Made by a program: the position numbers and the translations under genes. The notes under the pieces were generated by a model. The model was not told where the DNA came from. It was given only the letters and a program-made list of their open reading frames with translations, and did no database searches. A stretch of DNA of 18,815 nucleotides from Dehalococcoidia bacterium. GTDB lineage: Bacteria > Chloroflexota > Dehalococcoidia > Lucifugimonadales > UBA3495. Of the stretch, positions 16,101 to 18,815 are shown one piece after another. Numbering within the stretch: the first letter of the stretch is position 1; each line of letters starts with the position of its first letter. The stretch lies in the NCBI GenBank assembly GCA_003523055.1, contig DPHC01000024.1, positions 8,684 through 27,498 of the forward strand, given 5' to 3'.

Positions 16101-18052
16101 TATTATATACGTTAGAAGACGGTTCACATCTTATTGAAGAAGGTGATGAGAGTACTGAATTATCAAGATTTGTAATGGAAAGAGGACCTGATATATGGAA
16201 TGCATATCCTTGGCCAGATGTTCAGATTGACGCAGAAATACAACTTGGTTGGAACTTTTTGTTAGAAGATGAACATGGCCGTATAAGAAATGAGGGACTT
16301 GAGTGGGGAACTGAAAAGGGTTCATTATTACGTACAGAAGAACCTTATGGTATAGGAGAGAGACAAGAGACAGATAAAACCACCCAACACGTTATTTTCG
16401 AGCTTCCTCCAATAGAAGGAATGGCTGCCACTTTTAAAGATGAGATAGGTGAAATTGAAACGAATCTTGTTGTTGATCGTACTTTTTTCAATTGGCATTT
16501 TATGACTGAAGAAGGTGGTGATCATCTTATTTTTGAAGATACTGATCCAGATGTAAATTGGGGACTCGGAACAAAATGGAAAGTAGATGATTATCCTAGA
16601 GCATTTTATAGAGGATCTGATTTACTCATGATAGATAAATCGGGAATAACTGCCGATAATCCAATGCGTAACTATAAACTGCGAGAAGCAAGAGGACAGG
16701 TTATAGAAGTTTGGGGTGAAAGAATAATAGGTAATCAGAATTTCGGATGTCAAGTTGGACGTGCACGTGGAGCTCGTCAAAAATATTTAGATGGTGTAAA
16801 CCACACAGGCGATCCGCTACAGCGTGGTAGCCTAGGAAAATTTGGTGAAGACCGACAATTAGATGGTGATGCATATAGACAAAATTATGGAGAAGCAGGA
16901 AGTATAATTTCCGGGCCAGGACTCAACATGAATCATCCGGGCCGTATTGGAAAGTTTAACCAATATTGGGAGTTAATGTCTATACACCATCCAATAATGT
17001 TGACAGGACCCGCGTGGTGGAATGATGATATTAAAACACCGGTATCAACATATCCTACTCCATTAGTTATGGAAGATGGAGAAGAAATAGTTACAGAAGG
17101 CGGAGAAACTTTTCTTTTAACTGGGTGGGGATCATCAATACATGTCCGTACGACTCATCTTTCTCCTATGGCGGATACTCAAGTTCAAACAGCTCAAGCT
17201 ACTGTACTTCATTTGCCACCAATATATGCGTCTGATCATGTACATCTACAGCTTGAAACCGCAACTTCCGCAGAAGGAGGTTATTTCGAATTAGAGGAAT
17301 CATATGGATTATGGAACAGAATTAATTTAAATTATACAATATCATTAGGAAAAGCGTGTGGTTCAGCATTTACTACATTTGACTACATGACTGGAATGAT
17401 TGAAATGGCCGGAGGTAGTACAACTATAACTGGAACAGATACTATATTTACATCTCAACTTACTACAAATGACTTAATTCAAACTCATGCAGAAAGTGTA
17501 ATTGTAGAAGATGATGAGGGTATAGTCATGGAATCTAATGATAGAATAGAACACGAAGAAGTTAGGATTGATGGATTGATACAATATAGTGATGATTGTA
17601 CTTTAGGTGCATTGGACAACATTCGGCTGGATGAAATTAGATGGTTTATTGCAGTAGAAGAAACTCAAGGCCATCACGGAAATTATCATGTCGGTACTGG
17701 CTGGGATCAAGAAACTAAAACAGATGTTCCTGGTTCTTATTGGCTAGTTGGTGAGGATTCACTTTATGAAGAAGAAATAGAATTAGAAGTTAATACTCCA
17801 CACCCATCTTCCGGAGTAGAAAATAAAGTAATAGCTAGTGAAACTGTTTGGTATCAAGAAAACTTAATCTGGGAAGACGGTACTAGAATATTATTAACAC
17901 AAGCTGCTGAATATAGAATAAAAACAATTACAGATGATACAACCCTAAGTGTACATAGGGCCAGTTTGGACGGGACAGATATCGTACCTTTCTGGAAAAT
18001 GGCCACAGAAACCGAAACAACTGCGAAAATCGCAGGTTTTAATAATCAGTAA
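10109..18052 (+). CDS. giant modular baseplate/tail structural protein (2647 aa) in the gp7 position
   Basis: It starts immediately after the gp6 stop and precedes gp8, so by T4 order (6-7-8) it occupies the gp7 place; T4 gp7 is about 1030 aa, so homology is inferred from position. Modules: VPEFITADHP with FIEKYYEFME at residues 21-44; LLKQMKEVYRSKGG and YYYPKDDMMRLSDGKW at 244-291; two tandem GG-x-GY units at 388-462; three beta modules at 548-615, 793-857 and 1014-1079; YYQSFSYVVKAP and IVHPAGMKMFGE near 1258-1296; an acidic LEDG/EEGDE array at about 1706-2150; an Arg/Gly-rich part (GRARGARQKYLDG) near 2210; and an apparently interrupted beta module at 2429-2631. The N-terminal and VHPAG blocks resemble those I associate with large structural proteins of marine T4-like phages. 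No enzyme motif is seen. The modular make-up would suit a wedge arm or fibre carrying surface-exposed domains. Confidence 0.9.
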   Translation: MAYEKKIKERQDVSTLIETLVPEFITADHPKMKLFIEKYYEFMESHQVYFEGIAFNEYKLVQEGIDDASIEPDYWIFEDEINNELMPDGNKNEHFDPRVLEGAIVNHRIQLETERDTTKDDELSFIIGETVYGNTTDAEAVVTGVSGKTIAYLKPTTNTNFTYGEELTGVDSRAWTTFANGVLAGVFPDGSVEGFRTRGPVAATKELSEFADIDRTLEGLIDDSWKKEFYTHVPKQAATDRRMLLKQMKEVYRSKGGEASYDWLFRAIFASQEVDYYYPKDDMMRLSDGKWTKDKTVKILTDTANNIGIFEGKEIRGHTSNATAIVEKTITKMVGAVQVTELYLSKVTKGVNRSGELGYFSKHEKVESAPDANNQTGLGDCTGIIEEVTIEYGGSNYVVGDTVQFIGGGGADARAEVVDTVDDILKGFRIVDSGDGYFVGDRLDFIDGGTGGEGAAATVGTIIPTGKAQKNDNPVQGIKTETISSNNINKALFSNSSFRFTAGIKENSGAVFDVSGSFFTSQFFKVGDLIRRQSKLDSTRVFTETGVGIKLTQTGTTITLSGPITVDETKVIIGGKLTYANGNNNIIAGQGNTTTLYTRDAHTIGSGQDFNIYYADQTPGAPSATVVGANNDLVLYTLNSMHIDELGKKTISNFSNNDTVILYDTSRNVLWGSLNSNGSDAALTHTGFTFDIGNTPGNVEGIQVVIGDAFAVGGGYVQNQVNTTFNVAPVLTYTEHEFGAIETLAITNGGTGYKRLPIITVANNFMIGLSNSLEHTGDMNALLNVNLHSYSTGTVTQVGQVLTLSGGTFPDANSNPLHITYANGYEDYVTSVISSTSLNMETSTGVPVPETYTLTYGANANNFRANEIIYTDNYESRGVVLDWFDEPGKRTYPRSIGTENEGSYVEKPGQTGYMRRNIVNGNTTLRVDMLTISDFTGTYSYFLEEGPPTASGFNDKLVFEDGSRIYPEDSITFMLMEDDFIILNEDGDRTFGEDVGSDRITAYDGANSIIYSTGTITQSGNVVTGISGETIFPNELIRGTLTYANQQTTTITGYTNATSITVEDSHTIGSAELYSIVYNPAATYGDNSSVSAVATGTGFRTAIVTEEAHTKTKDNKIKIEGAADEIFNGIFPVSPIDSNSYSYTISEDFTAAQISGNLSSKFVKTAYLDSSNASLTDTSLKGNNAVVEVSSIAAGSIKSVAINDVGAGYSSNPKVLAGDGDNNAQMTAVIGAFAQYPGKYYGTQGRLDDAPKIQDSRYYQSFSYVVKAPIDTTKYRAHVDRIVHPAGMKMFGELAIILKASAELFSSGYHAGTEGREGPGRPKDVDNYDDSGFEFGRPDYLHLHTPRFHPIILTRQILVNAEIKTDYQPHVEIYTHDVPHHAMDGRIEHRGNVEIKREDFRDVQKMIRSSASMLTYVMDESQGNDEQYEIGETVYQGSSYFTRIREATVAGYNHDSKTLNLINMIPNMDFILDKNIIGYLGGADYGILEEATLPMADITELEHSHETGDIIQITRATTDYFNGEYVIQTVPDTNTYTVFLGRGDPGEGVEAVAQTAYGGSWLKVETKSIANVWRVSSQNYESPFEGTITQEDELIDGVIYNYSITLEEGDTYLLPKIQFPEYDSGTVSIDMSFSSDLLLEDHINPDTGLHEDGYVLHEAHGGQVGMGPTRYISLEDDTEGIEWSYERGHLGHEPLSIPYMETQVTFDVYENAGYSLFLEDGSHLIEEGDETSRPLSRFITEDRHPGLHSTEAEHVLRPVGEIEFEFKENFGWNFLLQDGHTRIISENPHETELFLTEEDYFRAEFGEVEFDLYDSVNQNLMLEDEGTYFIEEGDETASPLARFVILDNHPGLLATEYEHGKRPLGEVEFDLYEKAGYNLKLEDDSHFIEEGDEASKLSRFILENKEPGSHSTEAEHVLRPFGEIEYVFDLAHPPFGTADTAVLTPPSILGASEGWIQYEDNSDLGLEDGGELTLDTDKLPSEGSLDEIQFDLYESLYVLYTLEDGSHLIEEGDESTELSRFVMERGPDIWNAYPWPDVQIDAEIQLGWNFLLEDEHGRIRNEGLEWGTEKGSLLRTEEPYGIGERQETDKTTQHVIFELPPIEGMAATFKDEIGEIETNLVVDRTFFNWHFMTEEGGDHLIFEDTDPDVNWGLGTKWKVDDYPRAFYRGSDLLMIDKSGITADNPMRNYKLREARGQVIEVWGERIIGNQNFGCQVGRARGARQKYLDGVNHTGDPLQRGSLGKFGEDRQLDGDAYRQNYGEAGSIISGPGLNMNHPGRIGKFNQYWELMSIHHPIMLTGPAWWNDDIKTPVSTYPTPLVMEDGEEIVTEGGETFLLTGWGSSIHVRTTHLSPMADTQVQTAQATVLHLPPIYASDHVHLQLETATSAEGGYFELEESYGLWNRINLNYTISLGKACGSAFTTFDYMTGMIEMAGGSTTITGTDTIFTSQLTTNDLIQTHAESVIVEDDEGIVMESNDRIEHEEVRIDGLIQYSDDCTLGALDNIRLDEIRWFIAVEETQGHHGNYHVGTGWDQETKTDVPGSYWLVGEDSLYEEEIELEVNTPHPSSGVENKVIASETVWYQENLIWEDGTRILLTQAAEYRIKTITDDTTLSVHRASLDGTDIVPFWKMATETETTAKIAGFNNQ
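11270..11494 (+). repeat. two tandem GG-x-GY units in the giant protein (residues 388-462)
   Basis: The first unit reads YGGSNYVVGDTVQFIGGGG with ARAEVVDTV. The second reads VDSGDGYFVGDRLDFIDGG with AAATVGTI. Related single motifs occur at about 12342-12372 (NGGTGYKRLPIITV) and 13710-13740 (NDVGAGYSSNPKVL). Such glycine/tyrosine units are common in phage tail and baseplate structural proteins and probably form short beta hairpins. Confidence 0.72.
11750..11953 (+). repeat. beta module copy 1 in the giant protein (residues 548-615)
   Basis: A 68-residue unit with the order TQTGTTITLSG, GGKLTYANG, then AHTIGSGQDFNIYYA. The pattern GT-x-TQ, TxxxG, xLTYANG and a closing xYxIxY strand matches the copies at 12485 and 13148. 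Confidence 0.75.
12485..12679 (+). repeat. beta module copy 2 in the giant protein (residues 793-857)
   Basis: A 65-residue unit: GTVTQVGQVLTLSGGTFP, HITYANGYEDYVTSV, STSLNMETS, YTLTYG. It is most similar to the copy in the 974-aa protein. Confidence 0.78.
13148..13345 (+). repeat. beta module copy 3 in the giant protein (residues 1014-1079)
   Basis: A 66-residue unit: GTITQSGNVVTGISGETIFP, GTLTYANQQTTTITG, ATSITVEDSHTIGSAELY, SIVYN. It resembles copy 1 in the SHTIGS/AHTIGS portion. Confidence 0.78.
15269..15297 (+). repeat. 29-bp perfect direct repeat, first copy (partner at 16121-16149)
   Basis: The 29 bases encoding GSHLIEEGD plus two bases of the next codon are identical in units A and D, 852 bases (284 codons) apart. 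Synonymous positions are unchanged, so this is DNA-level identity and not only protein similarity. Confidence 0.88.
15341..15381 (+). repeat. 41-bp direct repeat, first copy (partner at 15827-15867)
   Basis: 39 of 41 bases match the partner 486 bases (162 codons) downstream. It encodes the end of unit A (PG-x-HSTEAEHVLRP). The two differences are t/c and c/t; the first changes the residue after PG, and the second is silent. Confidence 0.88.
15417..15435 (+). repeat. 19-bp direct repeat of A' and E (partner at 16245-16263)
   Basis: Nineteen identical bases encode the GWNFLL portion of units A' and E, 828 bases apart. That is close to the 852-base offset of units A and D, as expected if A-A' was copied as a block to make D-E. 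Confidence 0.8.
15827..15867 (+). repeat. 41-bp direct repeat, second copy (partner at 15341-15381)
   Basis: This is the unit C copy. The rest of unit C is closer to unit B (both have ATTTTATAGAAGAAGG), so C looks like a mosaic of B-like and A-like DNA. Confidence 0.88.
16121..16149 (+). repeat. 29-bp perfect direct repeat, second copy (partner at 15269-15297)
   Basis: This is the unit D copy of the 29-base identity. The flanking codons differ (GAC for GAT before it, GAG for GAA at the end), which marks the edges of the identity. Confidence 0.88.
17393..18001 (+). other. beta module apparently interrupted by an acidic insertion (giant protein C-terminus)
   Basis: Residues 2429-2458 (GMIEMAGGSTTITG, FTSQLTTNDLIQ) look like the first half of a module that would finish with a strand such as YRIKTITDDTTLSVHRA. 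That second half appears at residues 2602-2631 (17912-18001), ending FWKM. The 143 residues between them contain VEDDEG and WEDGTRILL motifs of the LEDG type. This is read by eye from motif order, so it is an inference. Confidence 0.5.
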
Positions 18053-18076
18053 ATGATGGACTAATATTATTAGTTG

Positions 18077-18084
18077 TATAAATA
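18077..18084 (+). promoter_or_regulatory. T4-type late promoter element TATAAATA
   Basis: An exact TATAAATA lies in the 98-nt gap, 66 nt upstream of the gp8 ATG. In T4 this octamer is the late promoter core read by host RNA polymerase carrying the phage sigma factor gp55, with gp33 and the sliding clamp gp45. No -35 element is needed or seen. It is the only exact copy I noticed in the window, and it falls in the one gap large enough to hold a promoter with leader. It would drive gp8 and genes beyond the window. Confidence 0.8.
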
Positions 18085-18136
18085 TAATAAGCAACTTAAG
18101 ATTGGACATTTTAAACATTAACATTAATAAAATTCA

Positions 18137-18143
18137 GAAGGAG
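18137..18143 (+). promoter_or_regulatory. strong ribosome binding site for gp8
   Basis: GAAGGAG is 7 bases before the ATG at 18151. It is the best Shine-Dalgarno match in the window and fixes the gp8 start, which is otherwise not marked by an upstream overlapping gene. Confidence 0.85.
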
Positions 18144-18150
18144 CAATAAA

Positions 18151-18815
18151 ATGCCTGCTATAGTAACCAATAAATTTAGGATTCATAATGCAAAACAGTT
18201 TGTAGAGGCATTTGATGAAGTCTCAGCCACCTCTGGTGATGCTGTTGCGGATCCTACTGGGTTACTGACGACCAATATGTATCTTTTTATTGGTAAAGTA
18301 ACCCCATGGGCAGATGATACCCAACCCCCAACACCTACCGATTCAGTATCTAATACTGTCTATAATCACTGGCGCGATATGATCGCAGCTAAGAGAATAG
18401 GTTCGGCAGATGTTAGTCACGTTGTCCCAAGATATAACTGGACTTCAGGACAGAATTACTTTGCATATACACATGCAAATAACACATTATTTGACCAAAC
18501 ATTTTATACAATTACAGCAGATTATAATGTATATAAATGTCTTGCTAATAATAATGCAGGAGGAACTTCTACTACCGAACCTTCGGGAACAGGAACATCC
18601 TTTATTACTACAGGTGACGCGTATAAATGGAAATTTATGTATCAAGTTTCAGCTTCACGAGCTTTGAAATTTGTAACACCAAGTTATATGCCAACTCAGC
18701 GTGTACGTAAAGCTAACCTTGCTGCTGCAAATACTACAGATTCTTCACAACAGTTTGATGTTGAGATGGCTGCTAATACTTCAGGTAATGGAGCTGTTGA
18801 AATAGCTCATGTTAC
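18151..18815 (+). CDS. gp8: gp8 baseplate wedge subunit, 3' end outside the window
   Basis: Wedge protein that in T4 dimerises and binds gp7 and gp10; T4 gp8 is 334 aa. The first 221 residues are present and the frame is open at the right edge. Family features seen are MPAIVTNKFRIHNAKQFVEA at the start, NMYLFIGKVTPWADDTQPP at 47-65, YNHWRDMIAAKRI near 77-89, VPRYNWTSG near 98-106, YNVYKCLANNNAGGTSTTEP near 126-145, and YKWKFMYQVSASRALKF near 157-173. The start is well marked: GAAGGAG at 18137-18143 sits 7 bases before the ATG. It is the only gene here preceded by a sizeable intergenic gap, which contains an exact T4-type late promoter element, so it can be transcribed separately from the upstream genes. 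Confidence 0.94.
   Translation, partial: MPAIVTNKFRIHNAKQFVEAFDEVSATSGDAVADPTGLLTTNMYLFIGKVTPWADDTQPPTPTDSVSNTVYNHWRDMIAAKRIGSADVSHVVPRYNWTSGQNYFAYTHANNTLFDQTFYTITADYNVYKCLANNNAGGTSTTEPSGTGTSFITTGDAYKWKFMYQVSASRALKFVTPSYMPTQRVRKANLAAANTTDSSQQFDVEMAANTSGNGAVEIAHV

Larger units (their letters stand above)
15224..16300 (+). repeat. acidic LEDG/EEGDE tandem array in the giant protein
   Basis: Six consecutive or near-consecutive units start at 15224 (A), 15398 (A'), 15536 (B), 15713 (C), 16076 (D) and 16226 (E). A, B, C and D share FDLYE-like starts, LEDGSHLIEEGDE and LSRF. A' and E share GWNFLL followed by (Q/E)D. Unit lengths are 58, 46, 59, 57 and 50 residues for the first five, with about 64 residues of unrelated spacer between C and D. 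A degenerate unit (NWHFMTEEGGDHLIFED) follows near 16490-16545. The array is strongly acidic. Stretches of near-identical DNA show that some units arose by recent duplication. Confidence 0.85.

Noticed and set aside
10109..18052. Diversity-generating retroelement target in the giant protein
   Set aside because: No reverse transcriptase, template repeat or C-type lectin-like variable region is seen in the window. The repeats are internal protein modules.
18061..18073. CTAATATTATTAG near-palindrome as a terminator after the giant gene
   Set aside because: It is very short and entirely A/T apart from the ends, with no stable GC stem or following T run.
18410..18667. 85-codon plus-strand frame near the right end
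   Set aside because: It is a shadow of gp8, whose correct frame from 18151 shows clear family motifs through the window edge.

Overview
The window is a densely packed, single-strand stretch of baseplate and tail genes from a T4-like (contractile-tailed) bacteriophage. The evidence is a chain of recognisable T4 baseplate families in order on the plus strand: a gp5-type hub/spike protein (cut by the left edge), gp25, gp6, a giant protein in the position of gp7, and gp8 (cut by the right edge). T4 itself has the order 5-6-7-8, but its gene 25 lies in a different cluster. The DNA is AT-rich (about one third GC by eye). It contains one exact T4-type late promoter and protein modules of a kind common in marine T4-like phages, so a marine myovirus is the best guess. 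The host cannot be read from this window.

Layout. 1-2016: C-terminal part of a gp5-like hub/spike with an OB fold, a VgrG-like stalk and an HxH tip motif, but no lysozyme domain. 2016-2489, 2499-5423, 5416-5595 and 5588-7786: four genes without clear T4 counterparts (157, 974, 59 and 732 aa), linked by 1-nt and 8-nt overlaps or a 9-nt gap. 7823-8215: gp25. 8222-10108: gp6. 10109-18052: a 2647-aa modular structural protein that starts on the base after the gp6 stop. 18053-18150: the longest gene-free gap (98 nt), holding a late promoter and a strong ribosome binding site. 18151-18815: gp8. No gap approaches 300 bases. I see no tRNA, CRISPR, insertion sequence, rho-independent terminator or minus-strand gene.

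How the genes work together. gp25, gp6, the gp7-position protein and gp8 would form the baseplate wedges, and the gp5-like protein the central membrane-piercing spike. The four unassigned genes sit between hub and wedge genes and are probably extra baseplate or tail components. The giant protein carries several repeat families: a beta-rich module of about 66 residues (also found once in the 974-aa protein), GG-x-GY motifs, and an acidic 'LEDG...EEGDE' array that shows recent DNA-level duplication. Tight coupling implies one late transcription unit through 18052, with gp8 and genes beyond it having their own late promoter.

Most notable observations: a 66% GC island inside the AT-rich 732-aa gene, the mosaic duplications in the giant protein, a module shared by two separate genes, an apparently nested module at the giant protein's C-terminus, and a hub protein without its lysozyme.
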